Origin: Trichococcus alkaliphilus | Lineage (GTDB): Bacteria; Bacillota; Bacilli; Lactobacillales; Aerococcaceae | Reading direction: 5' to 3' | DNA length: 64,000 nt | Assembly: GCF_003008695.1 (NCBI RefSeq) | Contig: NZ_PXZT01000015.1 | Location: forward strand, 1-64,000 | Made by a program: the position numbers and the translations under genes | Shown here: piece after piece, positions 45,542-55,000 of the stretch | How positions within the stretch are numbered: the first letter of the stretch is position 1 | How the letters are laid out: each line of letters starts with the position of its first letter | The notes under the pieces: model-generated | What the model saw: the letters and a program-made list of their open reading frames with translations, nothing else | Database searches by the model: none | What the model was told of the DNA's origin: nothing

Positions 45542-45564
45542 GATAAACAGGCGAAGATTACTAT

Positions 45565-45593
45565 TTCACAATTAACCGGATCAATTCTATAAT
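45565..45593 (+). promoter_or_regulatory. Promoter of the FMN-enzyme / CoA-transferase / OFA operon
   Basis: TTCACA (45565-45570), 17 bases, then TATAAT (45588-45593). A long leader of about 90 bases precedes the first gene. Confidence 0.78.
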
Positions 45594-45688
45594 GCAACTA
45601 TCAAGAGAAAAGATGAGCAAACGGAACGGCAATTTCAGCCGAGCTTGCAGACTCATCACTCACAATTCAAGGAAGAAGGAAAAACAAA

Positions 45689-46624
45689 ATGACAACATTA
45701 TGCGAAATGCTAGGAATAGAATATCCTATTTTTCAAGGAGCGATGGCACGGATCGCAACAGCTGATATCGCTTCTGCCGTTTCAAATGCAGGCGGACTCG
45801 GCATCATCGCTTCAGGTGGAATGACAGCAGATCAATTGCGTGCAGAGATCCAAAAATGCAAAACGATGACGGACAAGCCTTTCGCCGTCAACTTGATGCT
45901 GATGATGCGTAATTGCCCGGAATTGGTTGATGTCGTGATCGAAGAAGGCGTCAAAGTCGTGACGACTGGCGCGGGCACACCGAAACCATTCATGCCGAAA
46001 TTCAAAGAAGCGGGCATCAAAGTGATTCCGGTAGTCGCTTCCGTGAAACATGCACAAAAAATGGAAGCTTTGGGCGCGGATGCAATCGTAGCTGAAGGAA
46101 CCGAAGCGGGCGGACACGTTGGCGAAACAACGACCATGTGCTTAGTGCCGCAAGTGGTCAGCGCAGTCAACATCCCTGTATTGGGAGCCGGCGGAGTCGG
46201 TGACGGCCGCGGCGTCGTTGCAATGTACGCGATGGGGGCTCAAGGGATCCAAGTAGGAACACTGTTCTTGTCCGCTGAAGAATGCCCGGTTCCGGCTACG
46301 TTCAAACAAGCGGTATTGGATGCTGACGATACAGCTACAATCGTTACAGGCCGCCGCAACGGAGCACCTGTCCGTTCCATCAAAAACAAGATGCTTACGA
46401 AATTCCAGGAACTGGAAAACAACAATGCATCCCGTGATGAATTGGAAGAGTTGGCGTTGGGTTCATTGAGCAAAGCCGTATTCGAAGGCGATGTCGAGAA
46501 CGGATCGGTCATGGCTGGCCAAATCACCGGTATGGTCCGTGATATCCGTCCTGCAAAAGAAATCATCGAAACATTGTTCAAGGATGCTGAAGCAATCGCA
46601 GGTTCATTGAAGATCGCTTATTAA
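45689..46624 (+). CDS. FMN-dependent FabK-like enoyl reductase / nitronate monooxygenase family
   Basis: 311-residue TIM barrel with FMN. It opens LGIEYPIFQGAMARIATADI. AGGLGIIASGGM, the catalytic-type His in EGTEAGGHVGE, GAGGVGDGRGV and the phosphate-binding AQGIQVGTLFLSAEE follow. The superfamily holds both enoyl-ACP reductase FabK and nitronate monooxygenases, and sequence alone does not decide between them. The neighbours (CoA-transferase and carboxylate antiporter) favour reduction of an enoyl-CoA, by inference. AGGAAGG precedes ATG 45689. First gene of the operon; no fatty-acid synthesis genes nearby. Confidence 0.85.
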   Translation: MTTLCEMLGIEYPIFQGAMARIATADIASAVSNAGGLGIIASGGMTADQLRAEIQKCKTMTDKPFAVNLMLMMRNCPELVDVVIEEGVKVVTTGAGTPKPFMPKFKEAGIKVIPVVASVKHAQKMEALGADAIVAEGTEAGGHVGETTTMCLVPQVVSAVNIPVLGAGGVGDGRGVVAMYAMGAQGIQVGTLFLSAEECPVPATFKQAVLDADDTATIVTGRRNGAPVRSIKNKMLTKFQELENNNASRDELEELALGSLSKAVFEGDVENGSVMAGQITGMVRDIRPAKEIIETLFKDAEAIAGSLKIAY

Positions 46625-46633
46625 TCAAAACTG

Positions 46634-46662
46634 AAAAGCTCAGATCAAGGCTGGGCTTTTTT
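46634..46662 (+). terminator. Weak hairpin between the first and second gene
   Basis: AAGCTCAG and CTGGGCTT pair, followed by TTTT. Probably a partial terminator, since no new promoter is obvious before 46708. Confidence 0.55.
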
Positions 46663-46707
46663 CTTACTTACTTATGTGAATGAACGAGCAAACAGGAGGG
46701 TACACTT

Positions 46708-48276
46708 ATGACAAAAGTAATCACAGCTGCGGAAGCGGCAAAATTGATCAAAGACAACAGCACAGTGGCATTGACCGGATTCGGTCTGGCCTGTGTGAAC
46801 GAAGAAATGGCCATTTCCATCGAAGATCGCTTTAAATCGGAAGGACATCCGAACAACCTGACAGTCATCCACGCGAGCGCTGTAGGGGATCGCCGTACAA
46901 AAGGGATGAGCCATCTTGCCCACGAAGGCTTGATCAAACGTTGGATCGGCGGCATCGTCAGTGCTTCTCCGCAACTCAGTGACCTGATTGTCGAAAACAA
47001 ATGCGAAGCCTACAACCTTCCGCAAGGGGTCATCACCCAACTGTACCGTGAAATCGCCGCAAAACGTCCGGGCTTGTTCACTAAAGTCGGCATGCGCACC
47101 TTCGTAGATCCGCGTCTGGAAGGCGGCAAGATTTCCCCGCGCACAACCGAAGATATCGTCAAAGTGGTTGAAATCGAAAATGAAGAATGGTTATTCTACC
47201 CGACTTTCCCGATCAATGTCGGCCTGATCCGCGGAACGGTAGCCGATGAAAAAGGCAACTTGACGCTTGAAAAAGAAGGTTTGCACATGGAAGTGCTGCC
47301 GGTCGCACAGGCTGTCAAAAACTCAGGCGGTATCGTGATCGCTCAGGTGGAAACATTGGCGGCTGCAGGCACGCTGCATCCTAAAGACGTAAAAGTACCG
47401 GGTATCATGGTCGACTACATTGTCGTGGCACAACCAGGCAATCAATTCCAGACAGAAAACACTGAGTACAATCCGGCTTTCTCCGGCGATACAAAAGTAC
47501 CATTGGATGCTGTAACGGCACTTCCGTTGGATGCCCGTAAAGTAATCGCGCGCCGTGCAGCGATGGAGTTGGTTCCTTCCGCTGTCCTGAACCTTGGCGT
47601 AGGGATCCCTGTCAATGTCGCGACAGTCGGTGCGGAAGAAGGCATCAGCGATCAATTGGTGTTGACTACCGAAGCAGGATCGATCGGCGGCGTCCCTGCA
47701 GGCATGAAGGACTTCGGTCATGCCTTCAACAGCGAAGCAATCATGGATCACCATGCCCAATTCGACTTCTACGATGGCGGCGGATTGGACTTATCTGTGT
47801 TGGGACTGGCTCAGACCGATGCATACGGAAACGTTAATGTATCCAAGTTCGGCAACCGTGTTGCTGGTTGCGGCGGATTCATCAATATTTCCCAAGCTGC
47901 AAAAAAATTGGTGTTCGCAGGGACCTTTACTGCTGGCGGATTACAGCAGGAAGTCAAAGATGGCCGTCTGACGATCATCCAGGAAGGCAAAGCGAAGAAA
48001 TTCGTAGCTGAAGTCGAACAAGTTACTTTCAGCGGGGAATATGCGTCTGAAGTGGAACAGGAAGTATTGTATGTGACCGAACGTGCGGTGTTCGATCTTG
48101 AAAAAGGCAAATTGCGCCTGATCGAAATCGCGCCTGGCGTCGATCTTGAAAAAGATATTTTGGGACAAATGGGCTTCAAACCGGTGATTGCCGATGATCT
48201 GAAAGTAATGAACGAAGGCATGTTCCGCGAAAATTGGGGAGAACTAAAAAACATCGTCTTGGCGAATGGAAAATAA
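46708..48276 (+). CDS. Propionate-CoA-transferase-type acyl-CoA transferase
   Basis: 522-residue fused alpha-beta class I CoA-transferase, the architecture of clostridial Pct and E. coli YdiF. The catalytic Glu lies in TTEAGSIGGVP (about residue 322), which fits EXGXXGG. An N-terminal AVGDRRTKGMSHLAHEGLIK and a C-terminal VTERAVFDLEKGKLRLIEIA complete the pattern. It moves CoA between acetyl- or propionyl-CoA and another short acid. ACAGGAGGG precedes ATG 46708. Between the FMN enzyme and an OFA antiporter, it would activate the imported acid and release the product. Confidence 0.92.
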   Translation: MTKVITAAEAAKLIKDNSTVALTGFGLACVNEEMAISIEDRFKSEGHPNNLTVIHASAVGDRRTKGMSHLAHEGLIKRWIGGIVSASPQLSDLIVENKCEAYNLPQGVITQLYREIAAKRPGLFTKVGMRTFVDPRLEGGKISPRTTEDIVKVVEIENEEWLFYPTFPINVGLIRGTVADEKGNLTLEKEGLHMEVLPVAQAVKNSGGIVIAQVETLAAAGTLHPKDVKVPGIMVDYIVVAQPGNQFQTENTEYNPAFSGDTKVPLDAVTALPLDARKVIARRAAMELVPSAVLNLGVGIPVNVATVGAEEGISDQLVLTTEAGSIGGVPAGMKDFGHAFNSEAIMDHHAQFDFYDGGGLDLSVLGLAQTDAYGNVNVSKFGNRVAGCGGFINISQAAKKLVFAGTFTAGGLQQEVKDGRLTIIQEGKAKKFVAEVEQVTFSGEYASEVEQEVLYVTERAVFDLEKGKLRLIEIAPGVDLEKDILGQMGFKPVIADDLKVMNEGMFRENWGELKNIVLANGK

Positions 48277-48289
48277 GGGAGTGTTGTTG

Positions 48290-49522
48290 ATGAAAAAGGA
48301 AATTAATCGTTGGGCTGTCTTGGTCAGCTCTATGGGTATCTTGATGTGTACGGGTGCGGTTTATGCTTTTAGCGTATTGGCAGGACCATTATCTGCTGCA
48401 AGAGGTTGGACAATGGCTGAGGTCATGGTAGCCTTCGCGATCAACGCGGCTTTAGGACCGATTCCGATGATCTTGGGCGGCTTTTTGACCGACAAAGGGT
48501 GGTCGAAATGGAGCACGATGGCCGGAGCGGTATTGTTCGGTGTCGGTTTTGCTTTGGCGGGTACAGCAACAACTTTGACTGAATTGTATGTGTATTATGG
48601 TTTGATGGCTGGTTTCGGACAAGGCTTCGCTTACTCAGGCTGCCTAAGCAACACGATCCGCTTCTTCCCGGATAAAAAAGGTTTGGCTTCCGGATTGATT
48701 ACAGCAGGTATGGGCGGAGCGGCCATCATCGCAGCTCCAATCGCGAACCAATTGATCCAAAGTATTGGCGTTGGCGACACTTTCGTGCGGATGGGTATCG
48801 CCTATGCAATCATCAGCTTCACTTGCAGCCTCTTCATCAAGGTTGCTCCGAAAGATTATATGCCGAAAAATATGAACGCAGCAGCTACTGCAGCAGCTAA
48901 CAAACCAGTCGTAAACAAGAACTGGAAAGAAATGCTGCAGGATCCAAAATTCTATATGATCATCCTGATGTTCGCGATGGGTGCTTTCTCAGGTTTGATG
49001 ATCGCTTCAAACGCTTCACCGATCGGACAATCCATGTTCGGCCTGTCAGCAGCAGCGGCAGCGGTTTATGTCAGCGTGTATTCTCTTAGCAATACAATGG
49101 GTCGCGTTATCTGGGGCGCTGTCTCAGATAAATTGGGTCAACCAACGACTATCAGCATCATGTATAGTGTCATCATTCTTACTTTCTTGATCCTTATTTT
49201 CGTCAAATCCATGTTCGGTTTTACACTAGGAATCGTTGGTTTGGGCTTATGCTTCGGCGGTGTGATGGGCGTGTTCCCGTCGTTAGTCATGGATAACTTC
49301 GGACCGAAATTCCAAGGCGTCAACTACGGTATCGTGTTCATCGGTTACTCGACATCCGCTTTCGTTGCACCTAAAGTAACAGCGGGCATCGCTGCTGCAA
49401 ACAACGGTGACTTCACCAAAGCTTTCTATGTCGCTATCGTGGTTGCGGCTGCAGGTCTGATCCTGGATCTTGTTTACAAGAAAAAAACAGCAACTAAATC
49501 GATCACAGAAACTGCTCAATAA
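48290..49522 (+). CDS. OFA-family MFS carboxylate transporter
   Basis: 410 residues, twelve membrane helices, major facilitator superfamily of the oxalate:formate antiporter branch. The opening INRWAVLVSSMGILMCTGAVY and YGLMAGFGQGFAYSGCLSNT are characteristic, as is FPDKKGLASGLITAGMGGAA. It is expected to exchange or import a small carboxylate. The start is ATG 48290 with AAGGGAG upstream; the ATG at 48266 lies inside the previous gene. Last gene of the operon, closed by a strong terminator. Oxalate is unlikely because no oxalyl-CoA genes are present. Confidence 0.9.
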   Translation: MKKEINRWAVLVSSMGILMCTGAVYAFSVLAGPLSAARGWTMAEVMVAFAINAALGPIPMILGGFLTDKGWSKWSTMAGAVLFGVGFALAGTATTLTELYVYYGLMAGFGQGFAYSGCLSNTIRFFPDKKGLASGLITAGMGGAAIIAAPIANQLIQSIGVGDTFVRMGIAYAIISFTCSLFIKVAPKDYMPKNMNAAATAAANKPVVNKNWKEMLQDPKFYMIILMFAMGAFSGLMIASNASPIGQSMFGLSAAAAAVYVSVYSLSNTMGRVIWGAVSDKLGQPTTISIMYSVIILTFLILIFVKSMFGFTLGIVGLGLCFGGVMGVFPSLVMDNFGPKFQGVNYGIVFIGYSTSAFVAPKVTAGIAAANNGDFTKAFYVAIVVAAAGLILDLVYKKKTATKSITETAQ

Positions 49523-49540
49523 GCAATCCTGATTAATATA

Positions 49541-49583
49541 AAACACCTCCTGCGCCTGAATTCAGGCGTAGGAGGTGTTTTTT
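49541..49583. terminator. Bidirectional terminator
   Basis: AACACCTCCTGCGCCTGAA and its complement from TTCAGGCGTAGGAGGTGTT form a long stem with one mismatch, then TTTT. Confidence 0.93.
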
Positions 49584-49599
49584 AGTGCAGTCAGGCTTT

Positions 49600-50154
49600 T
49601 CACAGATGACCGCCGTCATCTTCCCATTCATCTTCGTCATCATCCAAAGCTACCCATTCATCCTCATCGAGCCCCGGCAGGCCTTCGCCTAGGCCGCTGA
49701 CGTTCAGATAAGCCAATTCCTCATTGATTGCTTTCGCAATTTCCCCGGAATCTTTGTACGCAAGGTCCAGTGTGCCGTCCGTGATGTCCAGGCGGGTATG
49801 GTCTTCCTCAGGCGCCAGATTCTCGGCGCGCACGCAACGGGGATAGAGCACGTCCGCCTTCGCCTCAAAGGCTTTTTGCAGGATGATTTCATGCTCCCAG
49901 ATTTCTTCCATGTTGTACGTGTAAATGATTTTGTCGTCTTTTCCTTGGATATGGTCCCGTAGACGATCGGTTTCTGCCAATGCATCTTTATGCGGCGAGG
50001 CAAACTTGAAAGTATGCGGGTGGAGATCGGACCAATTGAATGCACTTTGGAGAATGAAATGCAGATCGGAGAAAGTCGTGTCGTCATCCAATTGTATATC
50101 CCGCCAAACCGGTATGCCGACATCCAAAAGCGTAACCCTGAGTTCGAACATCAT
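49600..50154 (-). CDS. Plasmid pRiA4b ORF-3-like protein
   Basis: 184 residues with the ORF-3-like fold: FELRVTLLDVGIPVWRDIQL, FSDLHFILQSAFNWSDLHPH and YTYNMEEIWEHEIILQK are the family's hallmark segments. The C-terminus is a very acidic tail rich in Asp and Glu. Family function is unknown; it occurs on plasmids and chromosomes. The start is taken as ATG 50154, eight bases after AGGTGG, with the adjacent ATG 50151 equally possible. An upstream 18-residue extension is rejected. A single gene. Confidence 0.85.
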   Translation of the reverse strand: MMFELRVTLLDVGIPVWRDIQLDDDTTFSDLHFILQSAFNWSDLHPHTFKFASPHKDALAETDRLRDHIQGKDDKIIYTYNMEEIWEHEIILQKAFEAKADVLYPRCVRAENLAPEEDHTRLDITDGTLDLAYKDSGEIAKAINEELAYLNVSGLGEGLPGLDEDEWVALDDDEDEWEDDGGHL

Positions 50155-50292
50155 CTGAAAAACCACCTTTTTTGTTTTCAGTATAACGTTTTCATAGCCT
50201 GAATTCAAATAGGAAGGGTGACTGAATCACAAAGGACCTTCATCCATCAGTGCTGCAAAATCCGCAAAACGGACTTATTCCGATTCGCGTGC

Positions 50293-50298
50293 TATAAT
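50293..50298 (+). promoter_or_regulatory. -10 element of the thioredoxin-like gene
   Basis: A perfect TATAAT lies 33 bases before the GTG start. No good -35 is visible. It falls inside a longer upstream ORF extension and supports the internal start. Confidence 0.5.
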
Positions 50299-50331
50299 TG
50301 CCACAAAAATAAAGAGGAAGAAGGTCAAATT

Positions 50332-50670
50332 GTGTTTTATCCAAATAATTTTCAACAAGCAACTTCAATAGAAGAAATCCGTCACTTCATCGCTGATAAC
50401 AAATTGACGTTTGTTTATATTTCCAGGACGAACTGCGGCGTCTGCCACGCGGTCCAACCGCAAGTGCAAGAGATGCTGGAAGAATTCCCGGCAATCAAAG
50501 CGATCCAAGCAAACGCCGATGACATCCCGGAAGTCGCGGGCGAATTCACCGTCTTCACCGTTCCGGCGTTGCTGTTGTTCGTCGAAGGCAAGGAAATGCT
50601 GAGGGAAGCCCGCTTCGTCGTGATGGACGAGCTGCATCACCAATTCCAGAGGATTGCGGATAATTTCTGA
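50332..50670 (+). CDS. Thioredoxin-family protein
   Basis: 112 residues. Thioredoxin fold with the active-site pair CGVC (SRTNCGVCHAVQPQVQ) in place of the classical CGPC, and the cis-Pro loop in FTVPALLLFVEG. It resembles bacillary YtpP-like proteins. A thiol-disulfide role is likely; the partner is unknown. Translation is placed at GTG 50332 with AGAAGG eight bases upstream; the open frame continues upstream without an SD and across a -10 box. A single gene with its own terminator. Confidence 0.85.
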   Translation: MFYPNNFQQATSIEEIRHFIADNKLTFVYISRTNCGVCHAVQPQVQEMLEEFPAIKAIQANADDIPEVAGEFTVFTVPALLLFVEGKEMLREARFVVMDELHHQFQRIADNF

Positions 50671-50684
50671 TAGCTTGATAAAGG

Positions 50685-50724
50685 AACGATAGCCTGAAGC
50701 GCGAAGCTTGGGCTATCGTTTTTT
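50685..50724 (+). terminator. Terminator of the thioredoxin-like gene
   Basis: AACGATAGCC pairs with GGGCTATCGTT (G-C shift at the top), then TTTT. Confidence 0.85.
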
Positions 50725-50786
50725 GTGCACAAATTAGTTACTTCTGGTGTAAACTAAAGATAATCATTTTCCGGAAAGGAGCGGCC

Positions 50787-52535
50787 ATGTTTAATCTATT
50801 CATTTTGATATTGGAGCGGGTCGGGCTGATCATCATATTGGCCTACCTTTTGATGAATACCCACTATTTCAGGGACAAATTGGGCGAACGTCAACGCTTG
50901 AGCACCAAAGTGGCGCTGATTGTCGTATTCGGAATATTCGCGGTCATCTCGAACTATACAGGCGTTGAGATCAGTCAGGACCGCATCGTATCCGACCAGG
51001 TACTGATGAAACTTTCGGAGGGAGCGTCCTTGGCGAACACGCGGGTGCTCACGATCGGCGTCGCCGGTCTGATCGGCGGGCCGTTGGTCGGCACATCCGT
51101 CGGCATCATCTCGGGCGTCATCCGTTTCTTCCAAGGCGGGGAAGAGGCCTATATTTATGTGATTTCTTCCATCTTGATCGGGCTCATTTCCGGTCTGTAC
51201 GGCACCAAAACGATGCGGAAAAATACCTATCCGACGATAAAGGAAGGCTTTATGATTGGAGCCGCGACGGAGGCGGTCCAGATGCTCAGTATCCTGGTGT
51301 TGAGCCGCAATCTTCAGGCAGCTTGGGATCTGGTGAGGTTCATTGCCTTTCCGATGATCCTCGTCAACAGCATGGGGACCGGCATTTTCCTTTCCATCAT
51401 CGGCTCCACGTTGCGCCAAGTCGAACAGACGAAAGCGGTGCAGACGCATGATGTGCTCCAATTGGCGAACGAGACGATGCCTTTTTTCCGTTCCGGCATG
51501 AACGAGGCTTCGTGCACGGAGGCGGCCAAAATCATTCAACAATTGATGAAGGTATCCGCCGTCAGCATCACGAACACCGAACGGATTTTGGCCTATGTCG
51601 GCGCAGCCAGCGACCACCACATCGCCTCGAACGAAATATTGACCGAACTGTCAAAAGAAGTGCTGCGGACAGGGGAAATCAGGGAAGTCCATTCCCATGA
51701 CGAAATCGGCTGCAACCATCCGGGCTGTCCTTTGCAAGCGGCGCTCGTCATCCCGCTCAAGGCGCAAGGGAAAACGATCGGCACTTTGAAGCTGTATTTC
51801 ACGGATGCGGCGAAATTGACCTTTGTCGAAAGGCAGTTGGCGGAAGGCCTCGGCAATATCTTTTCCAGCCAGATCGAATTGGGCGAAATCGAATTGCAGA
51901 GCAAACTGCTCCAGGATGCGGAAATCAAATCCTTGCAGGCGCAAGTGAATCCGCATTTCTTCTTCAACGCCATCAACACCGTCTCGGCACTGATCCGGGT
52001 CGACAGCGAACAGGCGCGCAGGCTGCTGCTCCAACTCAGCAATTTTTTCCGGGCCAATCTGCAGGGCGCCCGCACCAACTTGATTCCGTTGATGAAGGAA
52101 CTCACGCAGGTGGAAGCTTACCGTTCGTTGGAGCAAGCCCGTTTCCCGGACCGCTACCAAGTCGACATTTCCATAGAGGAAGGCATGGAAGAGGTGCTAT
52201 TGCCGCCTTTCCTGATCCAGATTCTGTTGGAGAACGCGTTCAAGCATGCTTTCGGCAGCCGGAAAACAGATAATCGGGTATGGATCGATGTGAAGAACAG
52301 TCCTGACGGGGTATTCATTTCCGTCCGGGACAACGGAGAAGGCATCGACTCCAGTCGCTTGGAGAAATTGGGCAAAGAAGCTGTGCCTTCGGTTGAAGGG
52401 ACCGGCTCGGCATTGGAAAATCTGAATAAACGGCTGATCAGCCTGTTCGGCGAATCGGCCAAATTGCATTTCGTATCTTCACCAACAGGAACAACCGTCT
52501 ATTGCACGGTACCTTATCAAGAAAGGCAGGGATGA
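50787..52535 (+). CDS. lytS: LytS-family sensor histidine kinase
   Basis: 582 residues. The N-terminal multi-helix 5TMR-LYT sensor (1-190, with GVEISQDRIVSDQVLMKLSE and the GGPLVGTSVGIISGVIRF block) is followed by a GAF domain (225-360). The His_kinase domain has NPHFFFNAINTVSALIR (about 388) and the ATPase domain NAFKHAFG and GSALENLNKRL. This is the LytS/BtsS/YpdA type, which in B. subtilis and E. coli responds to extracellular pyruvate. GGAAAGGAG precedes ATG 50787. It overlaps lytT by four bases and lies before cstA and lrgAB. Confidence 0.93.
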   Translation: MFNLFILILERVGLIIILAYLLMNTHYFRDKLGERQRLSTKVALIVVFGIFAVISNYTGVEISQDRIVSDQVLMKLSEGASLANTRVLTIGVAGLIGGPLVGTSVGIISGVIRFFQGGEEAYIYVISSILIGLISGLYGTKTMRKNTYPTIKEGFMIGAATEAVQMLSILVLSRNLQAAWDLVRFIAFPMILVNSMGTGIFLSIIGSTLRQVEQTKAVQTHDVLQLANETMPFFRSGMNEASCTEAAKIIQQLMKVSAVSITNTERILAYVGAASDHHIASNEILTELSKEVLRTGEIREVHSHDEIGCNHPGCPLQAALVIPLKAQGKTIGTLKLYFTDAAKLTFVERQLAEGLGNIFSSQIELGEIELQSKLLQDAEIKSLQAQVNPHFFFNAINTVSALIRVDSEQARRLLLQLSNFFRANLQGARTNLIPLMKELTQVEAYRSLEQARFPDRYQVDISIEEGMEEVLLPPFLIQILLENAFKHAFGSRKTDNRVWIDVKNSPDGVFISVRDNGEGIDSSRLEKLGKEAVPSVEGTGSALENLNKRLISLFGESAKLHFVSSPTGTTVYCTVPYQERQG

Positions 52536-53272
52536 GAATGCGGGTATTGATTGTGGATGATGAACCATTGGCAAGGGATGAACTGGCCTACCTGCTGGGG
52601 AAATGCGAAGGCGTGAGCGCCATTGCCCAAGCGGATTCGATCGAAGAAGCGCTGGGAGCGATGCTCGCGGACCCGGTGGATCTGATTTTTTTGGACATCC
52701 ACCTGACGAATGAAAGTGGCCTCTCGCTGGCCGGCAAAATCAATAAACTGAAGAACCCGCCGCTGATCATTTTTGCGACGGCCTATGATGACTATGCCAT
52801 CAAAGCGTTTGAGCTGAATGCGACCGATTACGTCCTGAAGCCTTTTGAACTGGAACGGATCCAGCAAGCGGTCAAAAAAGCCTACGGACAATATCGCAAG
52901 CAACAGATCGGAGAGCCGGAACCAGCGAAGCGACAGGATGCGGGATTGCAGGTGCTGCCCATCCAGATGGACGAGCGGATTTATATGCTGCAGGTCCCGG
53001 AAATCATCGCCATCGGAATCGAGAACGGCGAAACGACCATCTATACGAAAAATATGGAGTACATCATCCACGAGCCGCTCAGTGCGCTCGAGAAAAAAAT
53101 TGGCGGACATCCTTTCCTGAGGGTCCATCGCGCCTTTCTCATCAATCTGAAGGAAATAAAGGAAATCCAACCATGGTTTAACCATACTTTCCAACTTACG
53201 ATGAGCAACGGCTTGAAGATACCCGTCAGCCGTTCTTATATGAAGGAATTTAAGGGAAAAGTAGGCATCTGA
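52532..53272 (+). CDS. lytT: LytT-family response regulator (LytTR output)
   Basis: 246 residues. Receiver domain with acidic pair VDDEPLARDEL, phosphoacceptor in LIFLDIHLTNESG, Lys in YVLKPFEL; then a LytTR DNA-binding domain (about 145-245, FLRVHRAFLINLKEIKEIQP and IPVSRSYMKEFK). The ATG at 52532 overlaps the lytS stop, so translation is coupled; ATG 52538 is an alternative start. It probably activates cstA and lrgAB, by analogy with LytST-PftAB and BtsSR-BtsT. Confidence 0.93.
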   Translation: MRMRVLIVDDEPLARDELAYLLGKCEGVSAIAQADSIEEALGAMLADPVDLIFLDIHLTNESGLSLAGKINKLKNPPLIIFATAYDDYAIKAFELNATDYVLKPFELERIQQAVKKAYGQYRKQQIGEPEPAKRQDAGLQVLPIQMDERIYMLQVPEIIAIGIENGETTIYTKNMEYIIHEPLSALEKKIGGHPFLRVHRAFLINLKEIKEIQPWFNHTFQLTMSNGLKIPVSRSYMKEFKGKVGI

Positions 53273-53429
53273 TCAACAAATAAATGAATTTCAGGACTGC
53301 GGGCGTGCAACTCAGCCTGCAGTTTTGTCGTTTCGGGCGCAAATGACTCAAAATTTTCTTTTTCTCCAGTAAAGTAAGGGCATAGAAAGAACGTGTTGGC
53401 CGCACATTTATTTTGAAGGAGGAAACAAG

Positions 53430-54932
53430 ATGCTTACTTTACTTGGAGGAATCGCCTTACTGATTCTAGGTTACTTTACTTATGGGCGCTACATCGAAAA
53501 GAACTTTTCCATCGATACGGAAAGAACGACCCCTGCTGAAGCGCTGAAGGACGGATATGACTTTGTCCCGATGTCAAAATCAAAAAATGCCATCATTGAA
53601 CTATTGAATATTGCCGGAACAGGTCCTATTTTCGGGCCGATTATGGGAGCGCTTTACGGGCCAGTCGCCTACATCTGGATCATTGTCGGCTGCATCTTCG
53701 GAGGAGCCGTCCATGATTACATGGTCGGAATGATCTCTTTGCGGAACGACGGCGCGCACTTGCCGGAATTGACCAGCAAATATCTGGGCAAACCGGTCAA
53801 GCACGTTGTCAACATCTTCGCCATGCTGCTGTTGATGCTGGTGGCCACTGTCTTCGTCACGTCACCCGCCAATCTGATCGCCAGCATCACACCCGATTGG
53901 ATGACGATCGGCATCATTACCATGCTGATTTTCGCTTACTATCTCATCTCCACCATCCTGCCGATCGACAAGGCGATGGGGAAAGTCTATCCTTGGTTCG
54001 GCGCGATTCTGATCATCAGCACGATCGCTATCGGAATCAGCTTGTTGACTGGCGGCCATAACCTGCCTGAATTGACGATGGGCACTATGCAAAATTTCCA
54101 TCCGAAAGGCACACCGATTTTCCCGGCAATCTTCTTTACGATTTCCTGTGGCGCCATTTCCGGTTTCCATGCGACCCAAGCGCCGATGGTTTCCCGGACG
54201 TCCACTAACGAGCGGGAAGGCCGCTTCCTTTTCTACGGCATGATGATTGCCGAAGGCGTCATCGCCATGATCTGGGCTGGCGCTTCCATGGCCTTGTTCG
54301 ACGGCCAAACGTTGAGCCAAATGATCGATGCAGGGACACCATCAGTCGTCGTCAACCAAGTTTCCACTATGTTATTGGGGAATGTCTTCGGTACGGTCGC
54401 CATCATCGGTGTCATCGTATTGCCGATCTCATCAGGACTTTCAGCATTCAGAAGCCTGCGCACAATCTTGGCTGACTACATGAACATCAAACAGGATTCG
54501 ATGAAAAAAATATTGATGATGACGCTTCCGTTGTTTGTCATCTCGTTCTTCCTTACTAAAGTGGATTTCAATCTGATCTGGAGATACTTCAACTGGGCGA
54601 ACCAAGTCACAGCGGTTATCGCCTTGCTGATGTCGACGCGTTACTTGTATCTAAAAAATAAAAATTACTTGGTTACCTTATTGCCTGCAACATTCATGCT
54701 ATATGCCTGTGTCGTCTATATCCTGAGCGAGCCGATCGGATTCCGGATGGGGCTGCAGCCAGCCACTTACTTAGTAGGTCTGGTTGCGACCGTTGCGATT
54801 ATGGCACTTTACTGGACAACCGGAGTGAAACAGAAAGCTGCATTGGATCCGGAATCGGAACTGTTGAACGATCATCTGCCGATCGGAACGTTTGCTTCCG
54901 CTGACGCAGTGCCGGCAGCAGTAGCCGAATAA
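53430..54932 (+). CDS. cstA: CstA-family transporter, probably pyruvate
   Basis: 500 residues with about fourteen to sixteen helices. Diagnostic CstA blocks are GTGPIFGPIMGALYGPVAYI, GAVHDYMVGMISLRNDGAHL, FFTISCGAISGFHATQAPM and YFNWANQVTAVIAL. Members CstA and BtsT carry pyruvate and peptides. It lies 157 bases behind lytT, with its own leader and GAAGGAGG before ATG 53430. The length is that of the short Firmicute type (E. coli CstA is about 700). Closed by a terminator. Confidence 0.93.
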   Translation: MLTLLGGIALLILGYFTYGRYIEKNFSIDTERTTPAEALKDGYDFVPMSKSKNAIIELLNIAGTGPIFGPIMGALYGPVAYIWIIVGCIFGGAVHDYMVGMISLRNDGAHLPELTSKYLGKPVKHVVNIFAMLLLMLVATVFVTSPANLIASITPDWMTIGIITMLIFAYYLISTILPIDKAMGKVYPWFGAILIISTIAIGISLLTGGHNLPELTMGTMQNFHPKGTPIFPAIFFTISCGAISGFHATQAPMVSRTSTNEREGRFLFYGMMIAEGVIAMIWAGASMALFDGQTLSQMIDAGTPSVVVNQVSTMLLGNVFGTVAIIGVIVLPISSGLSAFRSLRTILADYMNIKQDSMKKILMMTLPLFVISFFLTKVDFNLIWRYFNWANQVTAVIALLMSTRYLYLKNKNYLVTLLPATFMLYACVVYILSEPIGFRMGLQPATYLVGLVATVAIMALYWTTGVKQKAALDPESELLNDHLPIGTFASADAVPAAVAE

Positions 54933-54949
54933 TTAATTGAAGATAAAGA

Positions 54950-55000
54950 AACTCCCCGAAGGAGCCCTGCATTTTTGCAGGTCCTTCGGGGAGTTTTTTT
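54950..55000. terminator. Bidirectional terminator
   Basis: AACTCCCCGAAGGA and TCCTTCGGGGAGTT form a long stem with an inner CCTGCA/TGCAGG pair, then a T run. Confidence 0.94.
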
